From: Boudabousia tangfeifanii
GTDB taxonomy: Bacteria > Actinomycetota > Actinomycetes > Actinomycetales > Actinomycetaceae
Direction: 5' to 3'
DNA: 64,000 nucleotides
Assembly (NCBI RefSeq): GCF_001856685.1
Contig: NZ_CP017812.1
Location: 1,984,001 to 2,048,000 of the forward strand
Numbering within the stretch: position 1 is the first letter of the stretch; each line of letters starts with the position of its first letter. Under the pieces are notes generated by a model, which ran no database searches, had not been told where the DNA came from, and was given only the letters and a program-made list of their open reading frames with translations. The position numbers and the translations under genes are program-made. Shown here in pieces: positions 42,581 to 51,433 of the stretch.

Positions 42581-43500
42581 TTGCTTTCCTCCTCTTCCTT
42601 AGGCGCCTGCACCACAGTTTTGAACAAGTCAGTCAACGATGGCACGATCGGACCGTATTCCAGCACTTGCCCGTGCTTTAGGACTTGTCCCAACAGTTCT
42701 TGCGATTTGGTTCCATCCCACGTGAGCGACACTTGGGACAGGTCTTTTCCAATTTCGGTCGAGGCCGGAATCTGTAGCTCTCGAAGAAGCTCCTCTAGGG
42801 TTTGGGCCGGACAGTTAGTCACCAACCGGAAAGTACTGGTACCTTTTTCTTTCAGGTTCGCTACCGTATCGTTGGCCACCAAACGCCCCTCACGGATAAT
42901 CACCACACGGTCGCAAAGTCGCTCGACTAGGTCAAGCTGGTGGGACGAAAAGAGCGTGGCTACCCCAGACTGGGCGCGCTCAATGAGCACTTGGGACATG
43001 ACCTCTACCGCTACCGGGTCGAGGCCGGAAAAAGGTTCGTCCAAAATCAGGAAAGTTGGGTCAAAGACCAAAGCGGCAGCCAGCTGTACTCGCTGCTGGT
43101 TACCTAGCGAAAGCTTTTGCAACTGATCATTTTTGCGCTCAGAGAGGTTTAGGGCCGCCAACCAATGATCCACGGCTTTGGCAGCAGTCGCCTTATCAAG
43201 TCCATGCAAGCGCGCTAAATAAATGAGCTGATCCCCCACCTTCATCTTGGGGTAAAGCCCTCGTTCTTCCGGCATGTAGCCAATCGAACGCTGGTTATCA
43301 CGACTAATCGGGGCACCATCCCAAAGCACTTCCCCTGAGCTGGCAGACAAAACTCCCATCGCGATTCGCATGGTAGTGGACTTGCCAGCCCCATTGGCGC
43401 CAACGAAACCAACGATTTCACCGTCAGGCACTTCGAAAGATAGCTCGTTGACCGCTTTGAGGTCACCAAAATTTTTACTTAACCGATTTATTGAAAGCAA
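42577..43500 (-). CDS. ABC exporter ATPase (NatA-like)
   Basis: A 307-residue ATPase with Walker A GANGAGKSTT, Q-loop MPEERGLYP (family-typical in place of the usual Q-loop context), signature LSLGNQQRVQLAAAL and Walker B FLILDEPFSGLDP. The C-terminal 80 residues resemble the regulatory tail of NatA-type proteins. It starts with TTG 43500, preceded by AAAGG. It is the first gene of a two-gene operon with the permease. No regulator is adjacent. Confidence 0.92.
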   Translation of the reverse strand: MLSINRLSKNFGDLKAVNELSFEVPDGEIVGFVGANGAGKSTTMRIAMGVLSASSGEVLWDGAPISRDNQRSIGYMPEERGLYPKMKVGDQLIYLARLHGLDKATAAKAVDHWLAALNLSERKNDQLQKLSLGNQQRVQLAAALVFDPTFLILDEPFSGLDPVAVEVMSQVLIERAQSGVATLFSSHQLDLVERLCDRVVIIREGRLVANDTVANLKEKGTSTFRLVTNCPAQTLEELLRELQIPASTEIGKDLSQVSLTWDGTKSQELLGQVLKHGQVLEYGPIVPSLTDLFKTVVQAPKEEEESK

Positions 43501-43712
43501 TTTTTACCTTTCGCTTTGCAGGTCACTGCCAATAGTTTAACAAGCCTGCCAAAAAGCTACGAATCACCGGTTTACAGCCTTTAACTAACTACCAGCTTCT
43601 TAAACATTTTCAAAAGATGGCCACACTACATAGGCTCACAGATCTTGCTCAGAAAAAAATTCCATAATTCAAGTGCGATAACAACCGACAAACATTACTT
43701 GCTCAGTGAGAG

Positions 43713-43718
43713 TAGAAT
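43713..43718 (+). promoter_or_regulatory. -10 box of a probable leaderless promoter for the lipoprotein gene
   Basis: TAGAAT, 7 nt before ATG 43726; no ribosome binding site is present. Confidence 0.5.
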
Positions 43719-43725
43719 GTGAGTC

Positions 43726-45126
43726 ATGCCGAAAAACTTCACTAAAACTGTTGCAATCGCAATCTTTACTTCATTTGCTCTTGCCTTAAGTGCCTGCACT
43801 TCTACAGAGAACAGTGGGGGTAAATCAACTCCGGCACCAACGGCTAGTTCACCAGAAAGCACTGCTTCAAAAACTCCAGAGGTCTCTGCTCAGCAAAAAG
43901 AATTAGAGACAAAATTTGAACAGTGGAAAAAGGTCGTTGCTGAACGGGAACAGAAAAGCACTTTAGATAATGTCAAGGAAGCGCTCACAAACGGTCGTCC
44001 CAATTTAGATCAGCAGGATCTGGTTGAAGGCTACAATATTGATCTTGACTATCTACAGAAAACTTGGGATGTGACAGCCCCTCTTTCTAAAGCAGAATTC
44101 TTTTCTCGTGGTAGTGGCCGACTGGCATTGAGACAAGTACAGTATTTTGTCTACGGCAAACCATTACCTCCACTATCTAAAGAATTCGGCAGAGATCCGA
44201 AAATAGAATTGATTTCCCCAACGGAGATGAAGGTTTCCTATGAATGGTCACGCGATCCCGACATGTATGAGGACACCAATCCTGGCGTCACCTCCACGGA
44301 AGGTACCATAAAACTAAATCCAAATGGAAAAGTAGAACTTTCAGGTACATTCCTTGGCTTTAAGGATATTAACAAGCTAAACGAGGAGTTAGCTAAGTTA
44401 CCAGCTGTCCCTCTCCCTCCCTCGTTACTTCTTGCTGAGGCTACCGATGTTAGCCCAGATTTTAAAGCAAAATTGGAATCTGCTGCCAAACGTCGTGGTG
44501 AAAAAGCTGCACAGTTCAAGCATGAACAAGACGAAATATTCAAGGCGGCACAATCCGAAGCTGAAGCGGCTAAGAAAGCCCAAGAAGAGCGTGACGCTGC
44601 AGAGAAAAAGCTAAAAGAAGAAGCTGAAAAAGCTAAGGAAGCACAAAACAAGAATAACGGAGCTGACGGCTTGAAGCTTCCAGAAATTCTTACTCCAGTC
44701 GCTAGCAAAATTAAATGGAAGACTCCTCTTGGCGTCAAAGAATGTGCAGGTTTTAAGCTAGCGTTGCCTCAAGCTACCTGCCGAGTTTATGCTGGCAATT
44801 TTAAGGTTAATTCGAATGATGAAAGCGATTCTGGAAATGTAGTTTGTTCTTACCCAAAGTGGGAACAGACCGGGGCAGCTGGCATAGGTCCTCGCGGATA
44901 CAATGGCATAATTCTGGCCTTTACTGACCAGCAGAAACCGGCTGAACTCACAGGTTCTGATTGGGAAAATACGTGCTCTAACTACACGAATACTACTTTG
45001 GGGCATCACGAAGCCATCCAGTTCGGACATTTAGCTTGCTATCACGGCAAAAAGAACCTGTTTTGTTGGGATGTACGCACTGGTCATGGATACAAGGCCG
45101 GAGACGAAAAGCTGAAAAAGTTCTGA
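43726..45126 (+). CDS. Lipoprotein with coiled coil and C-terminal cysteine domain
   Basis: A 466-residue protein with signal peptide and lipobox LSAC (Cys near 24), a Ser-Thr-Pro-Ala linker, a mixed domain (about 90-235), a charged coiled coil about 255-320 (AAKKAQEERDAAEKKLKEEAEK) and a C-terminal domain with several Cys (VVCSYPKW, ENTCSNY, GHLACYHGKKNLFCWDVRTG). The last part matches the end of the protein at 25907, so both carry the same extracellular domain. It is more A+T-rich than its neighbours. The start is leaderless. Function unknown. Confidence 0.78.
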   Translation: MPKNFTKTVAIAIFTSFALALSACTSTENSGGKSTPAPTASSPESTASKTPEVSAQQKELETKFEQWKKVVAEREQKSTLDNVKEALTNGRPNLDQQDLVEGYNIDLDYLQKTWDVTAPLSKAEFFSRGSGRLALRQVQYFVYGKPLPPLSKEFGRDPKIELISPTEMKVSYEWSRDPDMYEDTNPGVTSTEGTIKLNPNGKVELSGTFLGFKDINKLNEELAKLPAVPLPPSLLLAEATDVSPDFKAKLESAAKRRGEKAAQFKHEQDEIFKAAQSEAEAAKKAQEERDAAEKKLKEEAEKAKEAQNKNNGADGLKLPEILTPVASKIKWKTPLGVKECAGFKLALPQATCRVYAGNFKVNSNDESDSGNVVCSYPKWEQTGAAGIGPRGYNGIILAFTDQQKPAELTGSDWENTCSNYTNTTLGHHEAIQFGHLACYHGKKNLFCWDVRTGHGYKAGDEKLKKF

Positions 45127-45195
45127 GCACAAGATTTAGCCAGAATCGGGTGTGTTGGCTAACACAAAAGTTATTTTGTTTTAGTTGAAAAGGAC

Positions 45196-45201
45196 TATGA
45201 T
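45196..45201 (+). promoter_or_regulatory. -10 box of a probable leaderless promoter for kup
   Basis: TATGAT, 7 nt before GTG 45209. It overlaps the competing ATG at 45197. Confidence 0.45.
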
Positions 45202-45208
45202 TTTGCCT

Positions 45209-47248
45209 GTGAGTGACATGAATTCGCAGACTTCAGACTTCCTTACCGAGGGCGGGCAACCGGCCTCGGCCAACCCCAAGGTACCCGGCAACGAAACCCA
45301 ATCTTCCCCCGAGATTCCGCTGGAAAAAGCGCCCTCGGACCAGGGCAGTAAGGGTGGTGCCGAGCAAACTGAGCCGACCCGTAAGTGGCGTAACTTGTTA
45401 CTGACGGTGGCCGCGCTTGGGGTGGTCTTTGGCGATATTGGTACTTCTCCCCTTTACTCGGTACAGACCGCCTTCGCTTTAGCTGATGGGGCGATTGCCC
45501 CGAATCCAGAAAATATTATGGGCATTATTTCCATGATTTTCTGGTCACTGACCTTGATTGTTGCCTTGAAGTATTGCGTGTTGGTGATGCACGCGGATGA
45601 CGAGGGCGAGGGCGGCGTCCTAGTGCTAGCCGCGCTGGTGGCCCGCAAGATGCGCGGTCAGAAGGCCAAGTTTGCGGCGATTATCGCTGGCGTGGTGGGT
45701 GCGACCGTGTTCTTTGGCGACTCGGTGATTACCCCGGCGATTAGTGTCCTTTCGGCGATTGAAGGTTTGGAAGTGATTGCCCCCGCGCTGGAAGAAGTGG
45801 TGGTGCCGATCGCGATCGTGATTCTTACGGCCTTGTTTTTGGTGCAGCGTTTTGGCACCGGCAAGGTGGGGCGAGCATTCGGGCCTATCATGTTGCTTTG
45901 GTTCTTAACTCTGGCATTGGCTGGGGTGGAACATATTGTTCGTCATCCGGAGATCGTTGCGGCGCTCAGCCCGCATCATGCTTTCCGTTTCGGCCTCGAT
46001 CATCCTGGTTTGTTCTTCTTGGCGCTCGGTGCCGTGGTTTTGACGGTTACTGGGGTGGAGGCACTTTACGCCGACATGGGACATTTTGGTGCCCCGGCGA
46101 TTCGCCGAGCCTGGTTTATGGTGGCCTACCCAGCCTTGGTAATCAACTATTTGGGGCAGGGCGGCCTGTTGCTCACTGACCCGAAAGCGATTTCTAATCC
46201 ATTCTTCTTAATGGTGCCGGCTTGGGCACGGATTCCGCTGGTGATTTTGGCGGCGATGGCCACGATTATCGCTTCTCAGGCCGTGATTTCTGGTTCTTAC
46301 TCGACGGCCAAGCAGGCTTCGCGCCTCGGTTTTTTGCAAAACTTCCGTACGGTCTACACTTCCAAGACCGACCACGGTCAAATCTACATCCCGGTAGTTA
46401 ACTACCTGCTACTAGCCCTCGTGCTGGTAGTTGTAGTGGCTTTCCAAGATTCCACCAAGCTGGCCACCGCCTACGGGATCGCGGTGACCATGACCTTCCT
46501 GATCACTTCCACCCTTTACGCCATCTACCTGCGCACCTACGCCCACTCCCCTTGGTGGCAGATCGTGCTCTACCTGGTGGTTATTGGCGGGATCGAGGTC
46601 GCGTTCTTCAGTGCGAACATCACCAAGATTGAATCTGGCGGCTGGTTACCACTACTAGTTGCCGCCATACTATTGGCGGTAATGATGTTCTGGCATCGTT
46701 GGTCAGCTCGCGCCAAGGTCGCCCTGATCGAAAAGGAAGGGTACCTTTTCTCGGATGTGGAACGCCTGCTCGACGGCGTACCCAAGATGCCTGGCACCGC
46801 TGTCTACCTGCAGCGTTTCCGCGGGGTAATGCCTTACGCTCTGCGAGCCAGTGTGGAGCTGAACGATTCAGTGCGCGAAAAGCTCTTGTTCGTTCATGTG
46901 GTGCGGACCCGCGTCCCACACATCCACCATGTTGATCGCGTCAAGGTTGAACCGATGAGGCTAACTGCCGATCGTACTCTTCCTGGCGCTCAGATGGTCA
47001 CCATCCGTATCGGGTTCATGGACTCGTGCAATATGTGGGCGCTCTTGGGCCCCGACGGTGCTGGTTTAGTGGACGAAAAGACCGCTTGGCACTTGACGCA
47101 CTTCCGCTATGCCGGTGGCGGTAACGCCTACTCACGTTTCGCCGCAGGAGCCTACGAAACCCTCAACGATACTGCGGACAGCCCCACTCGCCGCTTCCAC
47201 ATTCCGCCGCACAAGGCTTGCGAGTACGTCACCACCATCAACCTCTAG
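45209..47248 (+). CDS. kup: Kup-family potassium transporter
   Basis: Low-affinity K+ uptake, probably with protons. The 679-residue protein has a polar N-terminal tail of 60 residues, then the family signature ALGVVFGDIGTSPLYS and twelve helices to about residue 500, including HADDEGEGGVLVLAALV, and a cytoplasmic C-terminal domain with KVEPMRLTADRT. The start is unsure: GTG 45209 has TATGAT 7 nt upstream (leaderless), while ATG 45197 has AAAAGGA directly before it. The difference is four residues. It stands alone. Confidence 0.94.
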   Translation: MSDMNSQTSDFLTEGGQPASANPKVPGNETQSSPEIPLEKAPSDQGSKGGAEQTEPTRKWRNLLLTVAALGVVFGDIGTSPLYSVQTAFALADGAIAPNPENIMGIISMIFWSLTLIVALKYCVLVMHADDEGEGGVLVLAALVARKMRGQKAKFAAIIAGVVGATVFFGDSVITPAISVLSAIEGLEVIAPALEEVVVPIAIVILTALFLVQRFGTGKVGRAFGPIMLLWFLTLALAGVEHIVRHPEIVAALSPHHAFRFGLDHPGLFFLALGAVVLTVTGVEALYADMGHFGAPAIRRAWFMVAYPALVINYLGQGGLLLTDPKAISNPFFLMVPAWARIPLVILAAMATIIASQAVISGSYSTAKQASRLGFLQNFRTVYTSKTDHGQIYIPVVNYLLLALVLVVVVAFQDSTKLATAYGIAVTMTFLITSTLYAIYLRTYAHSPWWQIVLYLVVIGGIEVAFFSANITKIESGGWLPLLVAAILLAVMMFWHRWSARAKVALIEKEGYLFSDVERLLDGVPKMPGTAVYLQRFRGVMPYALRASVELNDSVREKLLFVHVVRTRVPHIHHVDRVKVEPMRLTADRTLPGAQMVTIRIGFMDSCNMWALLGPDGAGLVDEKTAWHLTHFRYAGGGNAYSRFAAGAYETLNDTADSPTRRFHIPPHKACEYVTTINL

Positions 47249-47310
47249 GCGTTAAAGTTCCGAGGGCGAAAAACCCAACAGCGGGCCCCGTCCTCGGCGA
47301 CTTAATCGCT

Positions 47311-47414
47311 GTGAAACCTACGAGGTGAAGGAACCTAGTTGGGCGTCTTCCCCAGCAACTGAATCTGTGCGAAAACTACGAGGCCAAGGTACCTAGTCGG
47401 GTATTTTCCCCAGC
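47311..47414. repeat. Imperfect tandem repeat after kup
   Basis: Two 46-nt copies, 47311-47356 and 47369-47414, period 58 bp, share ACTACGAGG, ACCTAGT and TTCCCCAGC blocks. Flanking CCCCGTCCTCGGC at about 47287 and 47418 is also repeated. The region 47249-47435 contains no gene and four copies of CGAGGRCG. Confidence 0.65.
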
Positions 47415-47435
47415 GCTGTCCCCGTCCTCGGCAGG

Positions 47436-47864
47436 TCAGTCGGCGTAAAAGTGACGAGGGCGCAAGTGCTTGGTGCGGGAACGCTGCCAGAAGTGCAGGC
47501 CAACGCAGAGGAAACCAACCACGGTTGGCCCGCCGATCAGCTGGCTAAAGCTGAGGTCGTTATCCAAAAAGGCGTTAATCAACAGGGGCGTGAACAGCAT
47601 CGGCACAATGGTTGAGAACAGGGCGTCGCTTAAAAGCAGTCGCTTCGGGGCCTGCTCGCCAAAGTCTTGCGGCGCAATAATGATGGCGTAAACAGAAACC
47701 AAAACCATGAGCCCAGTGATCACCCAAACGCCCATGAATGGGTTACGGAAGGCCACGGCCAAACTGATCAGTGCCATAATCACCCAAAATACGAGGGCGA
47801 GTTTCATCTGGGCACCGAAATCGATCCGGATTGGTTCAGGGTCTTGGTTCTGGTTGGTAGTCAT
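47436..47864 (-). CDS. Four-helix membrane protein of unknown function
   Basis: A 142-residue protein with four hydrophobic helices (about 20-40, 45-65, 82-100 and 108-125) and a basic C-terminal tail RSRTKHLRPRHFYAD. No family recognised. It starts leaderless: TAACAT ends 6 nt before ATG 47864. It lies between kup and tRNA-Ser, on the minus strand, separated from the tRNA by a terminator. Confidence 0.72.
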   Translation of the reverse strand: MTTNQNQDPEPIRIDFGAQMKLALVFWVIMALISLAVAFRNPFMGVWVITGLMVLVSVYAIIIAPQDFGEQAPKRLLLSDALFSTIVPMLFTPLLINAFLDNDLSFSQLIGGPTVVGFLCVGLHFWQRSRTKHLRPRHFYAD

Positions 47865-47870
47865 AGGAGT

Positions 47871-47876
47871 ATGTTA
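47871..47876 (-). promoter_or_regulatory. -10 box of a probable leaderless promoter
   Basis: TAACAT, 6 nt before ATG 47864. The intervening AGGAGT is on the plus strand only, so there is no ribosome binding site for this gene. Confidence 0.45.
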
Positions 47877-47902
47877 ACGGCATCTAGGTCCGAGGGCGAA
47901 AA

Positions 47903-47937
47903 AAGTGTCGCGACATCAAAATGATGTCGCGACACTT
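47903..47937 (-). terminator. Rho-independent terminator of tRNA-Ser
   Basis: A perfect 16-bp stem, AAGTGTCGCGACATCA (47903-47918) with its complement (47922-47937) and a 3-nt loop; on the minus strand TTTTTT follows. Confidence 0.85.
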
Positions 47938-47941
47938 CATG

Positions 47942-48031
47942 TGGCGGAAGCGGAGGGATTTGAACCCCCGGAGGCTGTGACACCTCACAACATTTCGAGT
48001 GTTGCACCTTCGGCCGCTCGGACACGCTTCC
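47942..48031 (-). tRNA. tRNA-Ser(CGA)
   Basis: A 90-nt tRNA with encoded CCA. On the minus strand the acceptor stem GGAAGCG pairs with CGCTTCC. The anticodon stem CAACA/TGTTG encloses CTCGAAA, anticodon CGA, reading UCG. The long variable arm GAGGTGTCACAGCCTC is that of serine tRNA. GGTTCAAATCC is the T loop. Confidence 0.96.
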
Positions 48032-48173
48032 TCGGCTAACTAGTATAGCAATAAAAAAGCGGGTTTGACAAACGCTCCTAAGCTACTTTGCCTAGTTAAC
48101 TCGGTCATTAAAATGCCTTAGCCCAGCCGCGCTGACCCGCCATCGCCGCGGGTTTTCATGCTCGCTCGAACCG

Positions 48174-48647
48174 CTATTTTCCGCGCTTTGCTTCGAAGTA
48201 GGTGCGTAGTTGGTGGGCGCACTCGGCCTCGGCCAATCCACCTTGAACCTGTGGATTGTGGTTGAGGCGGGTATCGCGCAAAATATCTCGCAGCGAACCA
48301 GCGGAACCGGCTTTCTCGTCCCAGGCGCCAAAAACAACTTTTCCTACTCTGGCAAGGACAATAGCCCCGGCGCACATGGCGCAGGGTTCGAGCGTCACCA
48401 CCAGAGTGCAATCTTCCAGGTGCCAGCGGCCCAACATTTTCGCGGCCGCCCGCAACGCATTAACTTCCGCGTGGCCGGTAGGATCGCCGAGGGCCTCACG
48501 GGTATTGCGTCCTCGAGCAATTTCAAAGCCGTCAGGGCCGAGCACTACCGCCCCAACGGGAATGTCACCCGCTCGGGCAGCCTGATCGGCCTCGGCCATA
48601 GCTTGGTCCATCGCCGCATGCAGCAAGGAAAAATCGTTAACGCACAT
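48174..48647 (-). CDS. tadA: tRNA-specific adenosine deaminase
   Basis: Converts A34 to inosine in tRNA-Arg(ACG). The 157-residue protein has the zinc-dependent deaminase motifs HAEV (catalytic Glu) near 59 and PCAMCAGAIV near 88, and the C-terminal region expected for TadA (FGAWDEKAGSAGSL, with the family's usual length). Start ATG 48647 follows GGAGGAAAA. It is divergent from upp; cytosine deaminase was considered but the motif set and length fit TadA better. Confidence 0.92.
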   Translation of the reverse strand: MCVNDFSLLHAAMDQAMAEADQAARAGDIPVGAVVLGPDGFEIARGRNTREALGDPTGHAEVNALRAAAKMLGRWHLEDCTLVVTLEPCAMCAGAIVLARVGKVVFGAWDEKAGSAGSLRDILRDTRLNHNPQVQGGLAEAECAHQLRTYFEAKRGK

Positions 48648-48781
48648 TTTTCCTCCAAACTGTTGGCGACCTCGACTTTATTGCTTCAAATGTTAGCAGG
48701 ACGCTTACCCGCGTGGTCTCGCAGCCAATTTTTATCTGCCAAGATTTTGGTTTCAGGGCAACATTTTCGACGCGATAAGGG

Positions 48782-48787
48782 TATCTT
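48782..48787 (+). promoter_or_regulatory. -10 box of a probable leaderless promoter for upp
   Basis: TATCTT, 6 nt before ATG 48794; no ribosome binding site is present. Confidence 0.5.
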
Positions 48788-48793
48788 TGTAGT

Positions 48794-49432
48794 ATGCGTT
48801 TGATTGATGTAAAACACCCGTTAGTTGACCACAAACTCACTACTTTGCGCCGCAGCGATACTCCATCTGCTGTGTTCCGCCAGCTCGTTGATGAACTGGT
48901 TACTTTGCTCGCCTACGAAGCCACCCGCGATATTTTGGTGGACGATGTCGAGATTACTACCCCAGTCGCCAAGACCACCGGCAAGCGTTTGGCTGAACCG
49001 CGCCCCATCGTGGTGCCGATTCTTCGCGCCGGCTTGGGCATGCTCGATGGCATGACTCGCCTGCTACCTACCGCCGAGGTCGGTTTCTTGGGCATGAAGC
49101 GCGACGAAGTCACCTTGGAAATCGACACCTACGCAAACCGTTTGCCTGAGGATCTTTCCGACCGCCAGTGCTACGTGGTGGACCCGATGCTCGCCACCGG
49201 CCACACCCTCATCGACGCTATCAACTTCCTGTTGGAAAAGGGTGCTCGTGACGTCACCTGCGTTTGCCTCTTGGCTGCCCCTGAAGGCCTCAAAGCCCTC
49301 GAAGAGGCCGTGGGCGACCGCGCCAATGTCACCGTCGTAGTTGCCGCTGTGGACGAACGTTTGAACGAAAACTCGTACATCGTGCCCGGTTTGGGTGACG
49401 CTGGCGACCGCCTCTACGGCATCGTCGACTGA
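48794..49432 (+). CDS. upp: Uracil phosphoribosyltransferase
   Basis: Salvages uracil with PRPP to make UMP. The 212-residue protein has the usual length and the motifs [10 protein letters not shown] near 77, the PRPP loop [13 protein letters not shown] near 130 and the uracil-binding end GDAGDRLYG. Both arms of the enzyme are complete. It starts leaderless at ATG 48794 and ends before a strong terminator. It is divergent from tadA. Confidence 0.96.
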   Translation: MRLIDVKHPLVDHKLTTLRRSDTPSAVFRQLVDELVTLLAYEATRDILVDDVEITTPVAKTTGKRLAEPRPIVVPILRAGLGMLDGMTRLLPTAEVGFLGMKRDEVTLEIDTYANRLPEDLSDRQCYVVDPMLATGHTLIDAINFLLEKGARDVTCVCLLAAPEGLKALEEAVGDRANVTVVVAAVDERLNENSYIVPGLGDAGDRLYGIVD

Positions 49433-49451
49433 CCTTAACTTTCCGAGGACG

Positions 49452-49475
49452 GCCCCGCGATTCCGCGGGGCTTTT
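49452..49475 (+). terminator. Rho-independent terminator of upp
   Basis: GCCCCGCG (49452-49459), loop ATTC, CGCGGGGC (49464-49471), then TTTT. Confidence 0.85.
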
Positions 49476-49650
49476 CTCATGCCCGGAAAGGCGCTGGTAG
49501 CAAGTGCGCCGGCTTCCAAGCCAAGGAAAGCCAGAATGTCACCCGACATGGAAGCCGCCAAGTTCACGGTCAAGGGCTCGCGCTTAAGGAAAAGCTAGAA
49601 CTGCCTAGTGCACTGACCTACACGTCAAACCGTCCTCGGGCAAACAAAAA

Positions 49651-49690
49651 AGGTTGTCCCCCAACGAAACAAGTTCGCGGGGGACAACCT
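49651..49690 (-). terminator. Rho-independent terminator of metNIQ
   Basis: AGGTTGTCCCCC (49651-49662) and its complement (49679-49690); on the minus strand TTTTTT follows. The DNA between this and the upp terminator (49476-49650) shows no supportable gene. Confidence 0.85.
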
Positions 49691-49755
49691 TTGGTTGCTT
49701 AGTTACCAACTACCCGGATGGTAACTAGAGGATTGACTCAGTGAGTATGTTTGGC

Positions 49756-50577
49756 TCAGAAGGCTGGGATGACTTCGCCATTGCCCCAGGTCTGTTCGAT
49801 GTACTGCTTGACCTCTGGGGAGTGTAGTAGTTCTTCGAGCTTGGCGATGCCAGGGTTGGCGTCGCCTTCACGCCATACGAGGAGGTTTACCGACGGGTTG
49901 TTTTCGGCGCTTTCGACCACTAGGCCGTCCTTCTTCGGGGCGAGCCCTGCGGACTGGGCGAAGTTACCGTTGATGACGGCAAGGTCAACGTCCTGGAGGG
50001 AGCGGGCCAACTGTGGGCCGGCGACCTCGACGAATTCGAACTTCTTGAGTGGCTTGACGGTGTGGATGGTGACGTCACCGGAGGCGGGAACCTCGACTAG
50101 GCCAGCCTGGGCGAGCAGGTTAAGGGCGCGCGCCTGGTTGGTTGGGTCGTTGATGATGCCGACCTTGCCGCCTTCAGGAAGTTCGTTAACGTCCTTGAGC
50201 TTGGAGGAGTAAATGGCTAGTGGTTCGAGGTGAACGCCCTTGCCTGGGGTGAACTTCCAGCCGTGCTTTGGTGCCTGGTCATCGAGGTAAGGCTTGGTCT
50301 GGAAGAAGTTAGCGTCGAGGTCCTTGGAGTTAAGGGCTTCGTTTGGCTGGACGTAGTCGTCGAACTGCTTAATGTTTAGCTTGATGCCGTTCTTTTCGGC
50401 CAAGTTTTCGTTAATGTATTCGAGGATCTTGGCATGAGGAACTGGCGAAGCACCCACGGTAATTTCGGTGACTTTGTCGTTACCGGTGTTGGCTTCCTGG
50501 CTGTCGGAGCCGCAGCCGGAGAGGGCGAGGGCGCCGGTTGCTAGGACGATGGCTGCTTTTGCGGTTAGGTTACGCAT
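49756..50577 (-). CDS. metQ: Methionine ABC transporter substrate-binding lipoprotein
   Basis: Binds L- or D-methionine outside the membrane. A 273-residue NlpA-family lipoprotein with LALSGC lipobox (Cys 22) and the family tracts TVGASPVPHAKILEYI, DYVQPNEALNSKDLDANFFQ and FVEVAGPQLARSLQDVDLAVINGN. ATG 50577 follows GAAAGGA. It is the last gene of metNIQ, 139 nt after metI, with a small hairpin in the gap. The order and the riboswitch upstream support methionine rather than another amino acid. Confidence 0.93.
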   Translation of the reverse strand: MRNLTAKAAIVLATGALALSGCGSDSQEANTGNDKVTEITVGASPVPHAKILEYINENLAEKNGIKLNIKQFDDYVQPNEALNSKDLDANFFQTKPYLDDQAPKHGWKFTPGKGVHLEPLAIYSSKLKDVNELPEGGKVGIINDPTNQARALNLLAQAGLVEVPASGDVTIHTVKPLKKFEFVEVAGPQLARSLQDVDLAVINGNFAQSAGLAPKKDGLVVESAENNPSVNLLVWREGDANPGIAKLEELLHSPEVKQYIEQTWGNGEVIPAF

Positions 50578-50596
50578 TGGTGTTTTCCTTTCGGTT

Positions 50597-50610
50597 CCGC
50601 CTTTTGGCGG
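50597..50610 (-). repeat. Small hairpin before metQ
   Basis: CCGCC-TTTT-GGCGG, about 20 nt upstream of the metQ start. It may be a processing site that raises metQ expression above metNI. Confidence 0.5.
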
Positions 50611-50716
50611 GTGTGGTTGATTTCAGTAAAGTTTTTGTTTTGGGGTACTTGTGCCCCGGGGGTTGAAAAGTTTTGGGGGTTTAGCGCTACTGCGCCTGGC
50701 TCCGGCGGTGGTTTCC

Positions 50717-51433
50717 TCAGCGGTGATCCACACGCCGGCTAATCATGTCGCCAATCATCTGGGTGAGCTGAACGATAATCGCAATCATGATGACGGTAAT
50801 AACCATGACGTCTGGTTCGAAGCGAGAGTAGCCATAGTTCATGGCCATCTGGCCGAGGCCGCCAGCACCGAGGGCACCAGCCATGGCACCGTAACCGATG
50901 ATGGTGACGGCAAGGATGGTGATGGACTGAACCAGTGGGGCGCTAGCTTCTCGGACTAGGACGTCGAAAAGAATACGTGAGCGGGAAGCACCCATCATTT
51001 GGGCGGCTTCTACCTTGCCCCATTCGATGCCAAGGATATTCGATTCTACGAGGCGGGCGAAGTAAGGCACTGCCCCGACCACGAGTGGCACCACGGTGGC
51101 TTTCCAACCGAGGGTGGAGCCCGAAACTAGGCGGGTGAAGGGCATAATCGCGATCGCTAGAATCAAGAACGGGATCGAACGACCAAAGTTAACAATCACC
51201 GCCAGCACCGAGTTCACACCCGGGTTGGGAAACAAGTGTCCCTTGCTGGTGGCCACTAGGGCGAGACCCAAAGGTAGCCCGATTAGCACGGTGATGAGGG
51301 TGGCAACGAAACTCATTTCGAGGGTTTCCCAAATCGCCTGCAGAAGGCCTTGCTGGATGGCTGGGTTGTGGAACCAGGTACCGTCCGCAGGAAGTAGGGT
51401 GGCAGGTTGTACTGCGTTTAGTAGCGTGGTCAT
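50717..51433 (-). CDS. metI: Methionine ABC transporter permease
   Basis: Membrane subunit of 238 residues with five helices. The segment IEWGKVEAAQMMGASRSRILFDVLV is the EAA loop that touches MetN. ATG 51433 overlaps the metN stop as ATGA, so translation is coupled. Length and pattern (GLPLGLALVATSKG, GYGAMAGALGAGGLG) match MetI. Confidence 0.94.
   Translation of the reverse strand: MTTLLNAVQPATLLPADGTWFHNPAIQQGLLQAIWETLEMSFVATLITVLIGLPLGLALVATSKGHLFPNPGVNSVLAVIVNFGRSIPFLILAIAIMPFTRLVSGSTLGWKATVVPLVVGAVPYFARLVESNILGIEWGKVEAAQMMGASRSRILFDVLVREASAPLVQSITILAVTIIGYGAMAGALGAGGLGQMAMNYGYSRFEPDVMVITVIMIAIIVQLTQMIGDMISRRVDHR

Noticed and set aside
45185..45208. Kup start at TTG 45185 or ATG 45197
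   Set aside because: TTG has no signal; ATG 45197 overlaps the likely -10 box. The ATG cannot be fully excluded because AAAAGGA precedes it.
49481..49599. 40-codon frame between the upp and metNIQ terminators
   Set aside because: It starts directly after a terminator with no promoter or ribosome binding site.
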